Numbered from the stretch's first letter, positions 1 to 5,223 are shown. The stretch is DNA of 7,555 bases from Propionibacteriaceae bacterium (GCA_031260385.1 JAIRKB010000306.1:1-7555), one strand, 5' to 3'. Numbers and translations are program-made. The notes: generated by a model not told the origin, from the letters alone.

Positions 1-142
1 CGATCTGCTTCTCAGCCCCGCGCGTCCAGACGATGGCGTGGCCTTGGGGGACGAGGAAGTTGCGACCGTAACCGGCGCGGACGTCAACGATATCGCCGGC
101 GACGCCGAGCTTATCAATAGTCGTAGTGAGAATGAGTTTCAT
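1..142 (-). CDS. rplI: 50S ribosomal protein L9 (bL9), 5' part only
   Basis: The gene runs off the left window edge, so only the first 47 codons are present. The translation begins MKLILTTTIDKLGVAGDIVD and continues with the L9 N-domain signature GYGRNFLVPQG, followed by a WTRGAEKQ segment typical of actinobacterial L9. L9 binds 23S rRNA (domain V, near the L1 stalk) through this N-terminal domain and reaches out on a long helix to a second domain, which is not in the window. The start is fixed by a strong AAAGGAGG site 6 nt upstream. It is the last visible gene of the minus-strand rpsF-ssb-rpsR-rplI operon, 12 bp after the rpsR stop, so co-transcription and coupled translation are likely. 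Nothing looks damaged. Identification is secure; the C-terminal half cannot be judged. Confidence 0.95.
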   Translation of the reverse strand, partial: MKLILTTTIDKLGVAGDIVDVRAGYGRNFLVPQGHAIVWTRGAEKQI

Positions 143-148
143 CTCGCG

Positions 149-156
149 CCTCCTTT
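149..156 (-). promoter_or_regulatory. rplI Shine-Dalgarno overlapping rpsR stop
   Basis: The minus strand reads AAAGGAGG, 6 nt before the rplI ATG. Its first two bases are part of the rpsR TAA stop codon (155-157), so ribosomes finishing S18 stop directly on the L9 initiation site. This arrangement is typical of translationally coupled ribosomal-protein genes. Confidence 0.85.
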
Positions 157-388
157 AGCGGCCAGAGCTGGCGTAGGGCAGCAGAGCGACCTCACGGGCG
201 TTCTTGACCGCCTGGGCGATCTTGCGCTGATCTTGGACAGTCAAGCCCGTGACGCGGCGGGAACGGATCTTGCCGCGATCGGAGATGAACTTGCGCAGCA
301 GCGCAACGTCCTTATAGTCGACCGGCCCGATGTGAATCGTCTTCACCGGGATGATCTTCTTCTTCATAATTGGCTTACGTTGGGCCAT
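155..388 (-). CDS. rpsR: 30S ribosomal protein S18 (bS18), cysteine-free form
   Basis: The 77-residue product has the S18 core: VDYKDVALLRKFISDRGKI, then RSRRVTGLTVQDQRKIAQAV and the end KNAREVALLPYASSGR. S18 binds S6 on the platform of the 30S subunit and contacts 16S rRNA helices 22/23. A longer reading from an ATG at 406 adds six residues (MKGSTT), but the ATG at 388 is preferred because a AAAGGGAG site lies 7 nt before it, inside that extension. The N-terminal zinc-binding cysteines found in many S18 proteins are absent: the protein has no cysteine, so it is the zinc-independent 'C-minus' type. It sits 12 bp before rplI and 220 bp after ssb, an unusually wide gap filled with repeats. Identification is very secure; the start is well supported. 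Confidence 0.96.
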   Translation of the reverse strand: MAQRKPIMKKKIIPVKTIHIGPVDYKDVALLRKFISDRGKIRSRRVTGLTVQDQRKIAQAVKNAREVALLPYASSGR

Positions 389-395
389 TGTGGTG

Positions 396-403
396 CTCCC
401 TTT
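396..403 (-). promoter_or_regulatory. rpsR ribosome binding site
   Basis: The minus strand reads AAAGGGAG, 7 nt before the ATG at 388. It decides the rpsR start: the upstream in-frame ATG at 406 would place this site inside the coding sequence and has no comparable site of its own. Confidence 0.8.
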
Positions 404-410
404 CATGAGC

Positions 411-449
411 CCGACTCTCGTCGGAATGGCGGGCGGGAAGTTCCTGCCC
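411..449 (-). other. Two short hairpins in the rpsR leader
   Basis: In the minus-strand transcript, 411-424 can form a 5-bp stem CCGAC/GTCGG closed by GAGA, a GNRA-type tetraloop. Just upstream, 431-449 is an imperfect inverted repeat (GGGC..GCCC outer arms, GGA..TCC inner arms). Together with the repeat cassette at 450-595 they make the whole ssb-rpsR gap structured. They lie immediately before the rpsR ribosome binding site and could influence its access. The pairing is seen in the sequence; the function is inference. Confidence 0.4.
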
Positions 450-505
450 TTTTGTCAGCGGCTGCGACCGCTGGCGAGGGCGAGGGGGTCGCCCCCCTCT
501 CGGTT
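450..505. repeat. Intergenic repeat, copy A
   Basis: The first of two near-identical units in the ssb-rpsR gap. Each unit is built as TTTTGTCAGCGG, a 6-nt loop, CCGCTGRC, a short G-rich spacer, and then an exact 24-bp block that is itself a hairpin (GAGGGGG against CCCCCTC) ending in TCGGTT. Copy A has loop CTGCGA and right arm CCGCTGGC. The exact 24-bp block is at 482-505. The unit has two hairpins, at 454-475 and 482-499. Confidence 0.85.
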
Positions 506-512
506 AGTTGGT

Positions 513-534
513 GCCAGCGGCCTCAACCGCTGAC
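513..534. repeat. Third hairpin, inverted relative to copy A
   Basis: Arms GCCAGCGG and CCGCTGAC surround the loop CCTCAA. These arms are exactly the reverse complement of the arms of the hairpin at 454-475, so the two hairpins flank the G-rich hairpin (482-499) as a larger inverted repeat, 454-534. This gives a three-hairpin cloverleaf-like potential on either strand. Confidence 0.7.
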
Positions 535-537
535 TGG

Positions 538-595
538 TTTTGTCAGCGGCCAAGGCCGCTGACGCGGGGGTGAGGGGGTCGCCCCCCTCTCGGTT
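538..595. repeat. Intergenic repeat, copy B
   Basis: The second unit, 88 bp downstream of copy A on the plus strand. It repeats TTTTGTCAGCGG and the exact 24-bp G/C hairpin block (572-595). Its first hairpin (542-563) is a perfect 10-bp stem, arms GTCAGCGGCC and GGCCGCTGAC, with a two-base AA centre. It ends 13 bp from the ssb stop codon. The minus-strand RNA has AAAA rather than a U-run after this stem, so it is not a standard intrinsic terminator; a processing, attenuation or mobile palindromic-element origin are all possible. Confidence 0.85.
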
Positions 596-608
596 TATGC
601 TGTCCAGA

Positions 609-1088
609 TCAGAACGGGGGTTCGTCGGACTGGGCGGAGGCCCAAGGATCGGCGGCTGGCGCCGATGGTTCTACTGGCGGGGCCGATGACCAACCAGCCG
701 AACCGGATTGGAAGTTACCCGAAGATGGGTTACGTGACACCTTGGCGGTGGCGTAACGCAGTGCTGGGCCGACCTCGTCGACCTCGACTTCGAATACCGT
801 ACGTTTTTCGCCGGACTGCGTCTCGTACGACCGGGCCTTTAGACGGCCTTGGACAATGACACGCATACCCTTGCTCAGCGACTCGGCAACATTCTCTGCT
901 ACCTGACGCCAGACCGAGCAGTTAAGGAACATCGCATCGCCGTCTTTCCATTCGTTCGTTGTCCGATCGAAGGTCCGCGGCGTCGATGCGACGGTGAAGT
1001 TGGCGACGGGTGCGCCGGAGGCGGTAAACCGCAACTCGGGATCGCCGGTTAGGTTCCCGATGATCGTAATGATTGTCTCACCTGCCAT
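609..1088 (-). CDS. ssb: Single-stranded DNA-binding protein
   Basis: The 159-residue product opens MAGETIITIIGNLTGDPELR, then has FTASGAPVANFTVAS, the EWKDGDAMFLNCSVW strand and WRQVAENVAESLSKGMRVIV. This is the actinobacterial SSB OB-fold, about residues 1-115. A Ser/Gly/Pro-rich flexible linker follows (about 118-150), and the acidic tip SDEPPF is the conserved C-terminal docking peptide for replication and repair partners. The protein works as a tetramer coating single-stranded DNA at forks and repair sites. The start ATG has a modest GATAGGA site 5 nt upstream. It lies 45 bp downstream of rpsF in the usual rpsF-ssb-rpsR order, but 220 bp of structured repeat separate it from rpsR. All hallmark parts are present and the length is normal. 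Confidence 0.97.
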   Translation of the reverse strand: MAGETIITIIGNLTGDPELRFTASGAPVANFTVASTPRTFDRTTNEWKDGDAMFLNCSVWRQVAENVAESLSKGMRVIVQGRLKARSYETQSGEKRTVFEVEVDEVGPALRYATAKVSRNPSSGNFQSGSAGWSSAPPVEPSAPAADPWASAQSDEPPF

Positions 1089-1133
1089 GATTGTCCTATC
1101 TCATTGAAGTGATTTGGGGGATGCCACTAGGGT

Positions 1134-1424
1134 TCAGTCGGCTTCTGGCCGGAAAACCTTAGCCCTTAGCACCTTTTCATCAATGCTTAGACGACGGTCG
1201 AGTTCCTTGACAATCGCCGGTTCGGCCTCAAGATTGACGACAACATAGGTCCCTTCGGCCTTCTTCTTGATCTCGTAGGCAAACCGCCGACGACCCATGA
1301 TGTCAATATTGGTTACTACACCGCCCCCCGCAGTAACCGGGACTAGATGATTATCAATGACGCCTTGAACCTGGCGGTCATCTACCTCAGGATCGAGGAT
1401 GATCATAATCTCATAATTACGCAT
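1134..1424 (-). CDS. rpsF: 30S ribosomal protein S6 (bS6)
   Basis: The 96-residue product starts MRNYEIMIILDPEVDDRQVQ and carries GRRRFAYEIKKKAEGTYVVV and LDRRLSIDEKVLRAKVFRP, the beta-alpha-beta core of S6. S6 pairs with S18 on the 30S platform, and the S6:S18 dimer can also bind its own mRNA leader. A GTG at 1454 would add ten residues (MADSPEEKAR), but GAGGAG lies 9 nt before the ATG at 1424 and family members begin MR-YE, so 1424 is chosen. It is the first gene of the ribosomal operon; the promoter and a folded leader are visible just upstream. The C-terminus is short (ending FRPEAD), with no long acidic extension. Identification is secure. Confidence 0.96.
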   Translation of the reverse strand: MRNYEIMIILDPEVDDRQVQGVIDNHLVPVTAGGGVVTNIDIMGRRRFAYEIKKKAEGTYVVVNLEAEPAIVKELDRRLSIDEKVLRAKVFRPEAD

Positions 1425-1433
1425 TCGCGCTTT

Positions 1434-1439
1434 CTCCTC
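1434..1439 (-). promoter_or_regulatory. rpsF ribosome binding site
   Basis: GAGGAG on the minus strand, 9 nt before the ATG at 1424. It supports the 96-residue form of S6 and places the initiation site only 4 nt downstream of the folded leader element (1444-1481), so a protein bound there could block initiation. Confidence 0.75.
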
Positions 1440-1443
1440 TGGA

Positions 1444-1481
1444 CTATCGGCCACGGGAAGGTCCCGTAGCAGGAGAGATAG
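1444..1481 (-). promoter_or_regulatory. Candidate S6:S18 autoregulatory leader RNA
   Basis: On the minus-strand transcript, an outer stem CTATC (1477-1481) pairs with GATAG (1444-1448). Inside it an 8-bp stem CTACGGGA (1462-1469) pairs with TCCCGTGG (1451-1458), with a 3-nt loop CCT and one G-U pair. The 3' side has a CC bulge (1449-1450) followed by the G of GATAG, giving a CCG at the junction; the 5' side has a 7-nt internal loop. Known S6:S18 leader motifs in rpsF mRNAs have a conserved CCG in a bulge next to a hairpin, resembling the 16S rRNA binding site. Location immediately upstream of the rpsF ribosome binding site fits. The stems are seen; the regulatory role is inferred from the family. 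Confidence 0.55.
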
Positions 1482-1508
1482 GCACAGTCACCTATGCCAA
1501 CGGGTTAT

Positions 1509-1537
1509 ATTATCTTACGAGGGGGTCTAGTGCATAA
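1509..1537 (-). promoter_or_regulatory. Candidate promoter of the rpsF operon
   Basis: On the minus strand, GATAAT (1509-1514, 5 of 6 match to the -10 consensus) is preceded at an ideal 17-nt spacing by TTATGC (1532-1537), a poor -35. It lies in the only AT-rich stretch between the Ig-like gene and rpsF, about 85 bp before the rpsF ATG, and would give a leader containing the folded element at 1444-1481. Confidence 0.5.
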
Positions 1538-1552
1538 CCAGAGGGTTGCGGC

Positions 1553-2620
1553 CTATCTAAACCAGTCGTCAGGAGGACCATCACCCGCGTCGTTAGGAGC
1601 CGGTAGCGGGGAAGTCGTACGACTAGAACCCTGGAAATCCATCACGACAGTCTCATCGTCGTCTTCAACCCCAAAGTCCGTGCCAAACCCTCGGCGTTCA
1701 CCGCCCGCTAACCGTCGCCGATCATTAGCGATAATCCCTAGAACCACTAAGGCCGCCAACCCCACCGCCGCGACGATCATGAAGACCACTTCAACAAGGA
1801 CCATACTCGAGGTGTCGATCTCGATCGGCTCCCCAGTGGCCTCATCAGTCGCCTCCCCGGTTGGTGCCGTTGTCGTGGCCGTTGCCGGACCGCTGGGAGT
1901 CCGCGGCCCCGAAGGTGTCGGGGTGGGGGTCGGGGTCGGCGTCGTCACCGCTGCTGAGATCTTCTTGGTGACCGGTTCATACTGACTGCTACCCGCAAAG
2001 GTCACCGTCACCTCAAACTTGGTCGGAGGAGGAGTTTTGGTGGGTAGTTTCAACACGACAGCGAAAGATCCATCAGCCACCGTGACCGCCGTCTTAGTCT
2101 CAAGGTCACCGTAATCGCTGCTCAGGGTCATCGTGGCGCCGGCAATCGCCGTCCACTCTGCCGTCCGCAGGATCCCGGTGATCGTAACTTGAGAGCCCAT
2201 CAGACCGACCGCTGGCTCAACTGACAACTCCAATAAGGGGGTCTCTTTTTTCTGCTGGATGGTCACTGGTTTCGAGGCGTTCGCCCCGTTGTAGTCGGAG
2301 TTTCCCACCCAAAAAGCCGTACAGGTATACGCCCCAGGAGCAGGCAGGGGGAAGGAATGCTCAAACCACCCGGCATCATCGGATGAAACTGGCTGCGTCG
2401 TGCCAGCGAAGGAGACCGTCAAGTTCAGCCCCACCACTGGATCCCCCCAGGCATCGACAACCTGACCGCTGACATGGAGCTGGGTAGTGTCAGGGGTGCA
2501 ATCGAGCGTCAGCATCACCGGTTGGGCGGCCATCGCTTGCGGGTGACCGATCACGCTAAGGGCAACCGTAAACAATGCGAAGACCGCAAACCGGGCCAGG
2601 TTCGCTACCCCTTGGCGCAT
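1553..2620 (-). CDS. Secreted Ig-like domain protein with one membrane anchor
   Basis: I do not recognise a named gene. The 355-residue product has a signal peptide (R2...R10, hydrophobic 11-25, cleavage likely near AMA-AQ, residues 29-33). Two beta-rich Ig-like domains follow, about 34-123 and 127-225, each ending in a similar 'F.G.S.Y' plus strand (GNSDYNGANASKPVTI and GSSQYEPVTKKISAAV), as in bacterial Ig-like repeats. A Thr/Pro stalk (226-271, with a TPTPTPTPTP run) leads to a transmembrane helix, about 273-298, then NDRRR and a 57-residue acidic cytoplasmic tail. The mature protein has only two cysteines, C41 and C100, both in the first domain, so a disulfide is likely. The ATG at 2620 is chosen over 2644 because AGGGAGG lies 5 nt before it and the signal peptide is then normal. 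It likely acts at the cell surface as an adhesion, scaffold or sensor protein; the ligand is unknown. It is divergent from pgi and upstream of, but not obviously co-transcribed with, rpsF. Confidence 0.85.
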   Translation of the reverse strand: MRQGVANLARFAVFALFTVALSVIGHPQAMAAQPVMLTLDCTPDTTQLHVSGQVVDAWGDPVVGLNLTVSFAGTTQPVSSDDAGWFEHSFPLPAPGAYTCTAFWVGNSDYNGANASKPVTIQQKKETPLLELSVEPAVGLMGSQVTITGILRTAEWTAIAGATMTLSSDYGDLETKTAVTVADGSFAVVLKLPTKTPPPTKFEVTVTFAGSSQYEPVTKKISAAVTTPTPTPTPTPSGPRTPSGPATATTTAPTGEATDEATGEPIEIDTSSMVLVEVVFMIVAAVGLAALVVLGIIANDRRRLAGGERRGFGTDFGVEDDDETVVMDFQGSSRTTSPLPAPNDAGDGPPDDWFR

Positions 2621-2625
2621 CGTTG

Positions 2626-2632
2626 CCTCCCT
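2626..2632 (-). promoter_or_regulatory. Ribosome binding site of the Ig-like gene
   Basis: AGGGAGG on the minus strand, 5 nt before the ATG at 2620. It decides the start in favour of 2620 over the ATG at 2644, which has no such site. Confidence 0.75.
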
Positions 2633-2675
2633 GTTCGAGTTCATGGATCGGCTATCGCCGCTGTCCTAGAGCCAC

Positions 2676-2681
2676 TAAAGT
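2676..2681 (+). promoter_or_regulatory. Candidate -10 box giving leaderless pgi mRNA
   Basis: TAAAGT fits the actinobacterial TAnnnT -10 pattern and ends 6 nt before the A of the pgi ATG, the distance expected for transcription to begin at that A. No Shine-Dalgarno sequence is visible in the 67-bp gap and no clear -35 is seen. Leaderless initiation is common in this phylum; here it is inferred only from spacing. Confidence 0.4.
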
Positions 2682-2687
2682 TAGTTC

Positions 2688-4361
2688 ATGAACATCGTCG
2701 ATGCCACCAATACGTCCGCTTGGAATCAGCTAGCCGAGCTCAGTCACTGTTTTAACCCCGACCTGCGGGGCTGGTTTGCTTCCGACACCAATCGTGCCCT
2801 AGCGATGACCCTGTCTGCTGCCGATCTCCACGTCGATCTATCCAAGAACCTTACCACGCCCGCGATCATGAAAGCTCTGATCAGTCTGGCTTGTGAGCTT
2901 GACCTGACGAAACGCCGCGATGCGATGTTCGCCGGTGAGCGGATCAACATCACCGAAGATCGGGCCGTGCTTCATACCGCTCTGCGCCGTCCTCGGGGCG
3001 ACCAGTTAGTGGTCGACGGGGTTGACGTGGTCACCGAGGTTCACGCGGTTTTGGATCGGGTCTATGATTTCGCGCGCCAGGTTCGGGGCGGGAAATGGCA
3101 TGGTGCTTCTGGCAAACGTATCCACACTGTGGTCAACATTGGCATCGGTGGTTCCGATCTCGGCCCCGCAATGGTGTACGAAGCGCTGCGGCCCTATGCC
3201 AGTCAGGGGCTCGAGTGTCGTTTCGTGTCCAATATCGACCCCAGTGATCTAGCGGAAAAGACCCGCGATCTCGACCCGGAACGGACCCTTTTCATCGTTG
3301 CCTCCAAGACTTTCACCACCCTGGAGACTCTTACCAACGCTCGCTTGGCTCGCCAATGGCTCTGGGACGGCTTGGCCGCCAAAGGGGTGATCGGGGCCTC
3401 TGAAGACAGTCGGGCGGGCGCGGTCGCCAAGCATTTTGTGGCCGTTTCAACGGCCCTCGACAAGGTTGCGGAGTTCGGCATTGATCCGGCTAATGCCTTC
3501 GGTTTCTGGGATTGGGTCGGCGGGCGTTACTCGGTTGGTTCCGCCGTTGGCACCGCCCTAGCCGTCGCCTTCGGCCCCGAGGTCTTCGCTGAGTTCCTCG
3601 CTGGGATGCACGCCCTCGACCGCCACTTCCAGAAAGCTCCCCTGAGCCACAACCTGCCGGTCGTCATGGGTTTACTAGGGGTCTGGTATCGCGACTTCCT
3701 CGGCCTAACCAGCCACGCCGTACTGCCGTACACCCAATATCTGCACCGGTTCGCCGCCTATCTCCAGCAGCTGACGATGGAGTCGAACGGCAAGCGGGTC
3801 GGTCTCGATGGCCGGCGGGTGCCGATGGATACCGGCGAGATCTACTGGGGTGAGCCAGGCACCAACGGGCAACACGCGTTCTATCAGCTCCTCCATCAGG
3901 GGACCCAGATCATCCCGGCCGACTTCATCGGAGTCGCCATGCCCACCCATCCCAGTAAGGATGGTGAAGTCGATGTCCACGAGCTACTGCTCGCCAACTG
4001 TTTCGCCCAAACCAAGGCCCTCGCTTTCGGCAAGACTGAAGCCGAGGTACGAGCGGAAGGCACCCCGGATTGGCTGGTTCCCCACCGGGTCTTCCCCGGC
4101 AACCGCCCTTCAACCACCATCCTCGCTCCCGCGTTAACGCCGAGCGTCGTCGGTCAACTGATCGCCTTGTATGAACACATCACCTTCGTCCAAGGGGTCA
4201 TCTGGGGAATCAACCCCTTCGATCAATGGGGAGTCGAACTCGGCAAGCAACTGGCCCTCCAGATCGCCCCCGCAATCCAAGGGGACCAGGCGGCCTATGT
4301 CGCCCAAGACCCCTCGACCCAAGGCTTGATCGCCTACTATCGCAACGCCCGTTATCAGTAA
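2688..4361 (+). CDS. pgi: Glucose-6-phosphate isomerase
   Basis: The cytoplasmic enzyme interconverts glucose 6-phosphate and fructose 6-phosphate in glycolysis, gluconeogenesis and the route to the pentose phosphate pathway. The 557-residue length matches actinobacterial Pgi (about 550). Visible hallmarks are FAGERINITEDRAVLHTALR, the sugar-phosphate-binding stretches NIGIGGSDLGP and ASKTFTTLETLTNA, signature 1 WVGGRYSVGSAVG (R280), MESNGK (E365, matching the catalytic base), GEPGTNGQHAFYQLLHQGT (H396, ring opening) and signature 2 FDQWGVELGK (K520). The spacing R280-E365-H396 is identical to R272-E357-H388 of rabbit PGI. The start at 2688 has no Shine-Dalgarno sequence, but no upstream alternative exists and the N-terminus aligns in length. 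It is divergent from the Ig-like gene and convergent with the reductase (31 bp between stops, no obvious terminator hairpin). Confidence 0.98.
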   Translation: MNIVDATNTSAWNQLAELSHCFNPDLRGWFASDTNRALAMTLSAADLHVDLSKNLTTPAIMKALISLACELDLTKRRDAMFAGERINITEDRAVLHTALRRPRGDQLVVDGVDVVTEVHAVLDRVYDFARQVRGGKWHGASGKRIHTVVNIGIGGSDLGPAMVYEALRPYASQGLECRFVSNIDPSDLAEKTRDLDPERTLFIVASKTFTTLETLTNARLARQWLWDGLAAKGVIGASEDSRAGAVAKHFVAVSTALDKVAEFGIDPANAFGFWDWVGGRYSVGSAVGTALAVAFGPEVFAEFLAGMHALDRHFQKAPLSHNLPVVMGLLGVWYRDFLGLTSHAVLPYTQYLHRFAAYLQQLTMESNGKRVGLDGRRVPMDTGEIYWGEPGTNGQHAFYQLLHQGTQIIPADFIGVAMPTHPSKDGEVDVHELLLANCFAQTKALAFGKTEAEVRAEGTPDWLVPHRVFPGNRPSTTILAPALTPSVVGQLIALYEHITFVQGVIWGINPFDQWGVELGKQLALQIAPAIQGDQAAYVAQDPSTQGLIAYYRNARYQ

Positions 4362-4392
4362 AGCAGCGATGAGTCGGTGGATCAGGGGTAAC

Positions 4393-5202
4393 TCAGCCGG
4401 CGAACTCGGCGGGGTGGAAGGCTTGGCGGTTGTTGCAGTCGAGGGCGTCGATGGCGGCAATATCAGCGGCGGTGAGGCTGAGGTCTTTTGCGGCGAGGTT
4501 TTCTTTGATCCGCGCTGGGGTGACGGACTTGGGGATGGCGACGTAGCCTTTGGCGAGGTGCCAGGCGATGACGACTTGGGCGGCGGTGGCCTCTAGGCGG
4601 CTAGCGATTTCTCGCACGGTGGGGTTGGTGAGGTCATCACCGTTGCCGAGGGGGCGGTAGCACTGGGTGAGGATACCGCGCTCCGCGTTGGCGTCGGCGA
4701 CCTCACGATTGGCGAAGGTGGGGTGGAGTTCGACCTGGTTGATAGCGGGGACCACTCCAGAGGGGGCGATGGCTTCGAGGTGTTCGACCAGGAAATTGGA
4801 GACGCCGATCGAGCGGGTTAGACCGCGCTCGCGCAGCTTGATCAGGCCTTCCCAGGCTTGAGGATAGAGGCCGAGGGCGGGGACTGGCCAGTGAATTAGG
4901 TAGAGGTCGACCCAGTCCAAGCCGAGGCGCTTTAGGGAGGCTTCGAGGGCGGGCTCCGGATCTTGGTGGTGGTTGTGCCAGAGCTTGGTGGTGATGAAGA
5001 TTTCGCTGCGGTCGAGGCCGGACTGGGCGATCGCCTGACCAACGCCGTCTTCGTTGTAGTAGAGCCGGGCGGTGTCGATGTGGCGGTAACCAGCGGTGAA
5101 AGCTTGGGTGACCAGGGCGCAGGCCTCCTCGTCGGTGACTCGCCAGGTTCCGTAGCCTAGCGCCGGGATGGTCAGCCCATCATTCATCGTCAAATTGGTC
5201 AT
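4393..5202 (-). CDS. Aldo/keto reductase, 2,5-diketo-D-gluconate reductase type
   Basis: This 269-residue TIM-barrel oxidoreductase is expected to use NADPH to reduce aldehydes or ketones in the cytoplasm; the substrate cannot be read from sequence. The catalytic tetrad is complete: D43 and Y48 in GYRHIDTARLYYNE, K73 in IFITTKLW and H104 in DLYLIHWP. Also present are LGYGTW near the N-terminus, TRSIGVSNF, VVPAINQVELHP and the cofactor-binding IPKSVTPARIKENL. The segment usually read as 'SPLG' is CYRPLGNGD here, an Arg where Ser or Gly is common. The reading frame stays open to 5298, but AGGAGG 5 nt before the ATG at 5202 and family length place the start there; the 32-residue extension would overlap rmuC. 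It ends convergent to pgi. Its closest known relatives are the AKR5-type enzymes such as corynebacterial 2,5-DKG reductase; it may equally be a general carbonyl-detoxifying enzyme. Confidence 0.92.
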   Translation of the reverse strand: MTNLTMNDGLTIPALGYGTWRVTDEEACALVTQAFTAGYRHIDTARLYYNEDGVGQAIAQSGLDRSEIFITTKLWHNHHQDPEPALEASLKRLGLDWVDLYLIHWPVPALGLYPQAWEGLIKLRERGLTRSIGVSNFLVEHLEAIAPSGVVPAINQVELHPTFANREVADANAERGILTQCYRPLGNGDDLTNPTVREIASRLEATAAQVVIAWHLAKGYVAIPKSVTPARIKENLAAKDLSLTAADIAAIDALDCNNRQAFHPAEFAG

Positions 5203-5207
5203 CGTAC

Positions 5208-5213
5208 CCTCCT
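5208..5213 (-). promoter_or_regulatory. Aldo/keto reductase ribosome binding site
   Basis: AGGAGG on the minus strand, 5 nt before the ATG at 5202. It settles the start against the longer open frame reaching 5298. Its first two bases are shared with the palindrome at 5212-5223. Confidence 0.85.
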
Positions 5214-5223
5214 GTTCGAACAG
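5212..5223. promoter_or_regulatory. 12-bp perfect palindrome in divergent intergenic region
   Basis: CTGTTCGAACAG is perfectly self-complementary and lies between the divergent reductase and rmuC genes, touching the reductase ribosome binding site. It could be an operator for a dimeric repressor. It is not the actinobacterial LexA box, which needs GAAC-N4-GTTC in the opposite arrangement. A 12-bp palindrome is expected about twice by chance in a window of this size, so support is positional only. Confidence 0.25.

Noticed and set aside
38..562. Plus-strand open frame of 174 codons
   Set aside because: It lies opposite rplI and rpsR and across the repeat cassette; the translation has no family features.
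450..595. A short CRISPR-like array
   Set aside because: There are only two direct units, each internally palindromic with G/C runs, and no regular spacers or cas genes.
538..595. Intrinsic terminator after ssb
   Set aside because: The stems are strong, but the minus-strand RNA is followed by AAAA rather than U residues, and essential rpsR and rplI lie downstream.
1915..1950. G-quadruplex in the stalk-coding region
   Set aside because: Only three runs of three or more G are present (the fourth is GG); the G bias is explained by Thr-Pro codons on the other strand.
1494..1985. Plus-strand open frame ending in a Val/Gly repeat
   Set aside because: It is the antisense of the Thr/Pro stalk and tail of the Ig-like gene; the Val/Gly run mirrors the TP repeat.
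4362..4392. Bidirectional terminator between pgi and the reductase
   Set aside because: The 31-bp gap shows no convincing inverted repeat or T-tract on either strand.
5212..5223. LexA/SOS box upstream of rmuC
   Set aside because: The actinobacterial box needs GAAC-N4-GTTC; here the half-sites are in the reverse order with no spacer.
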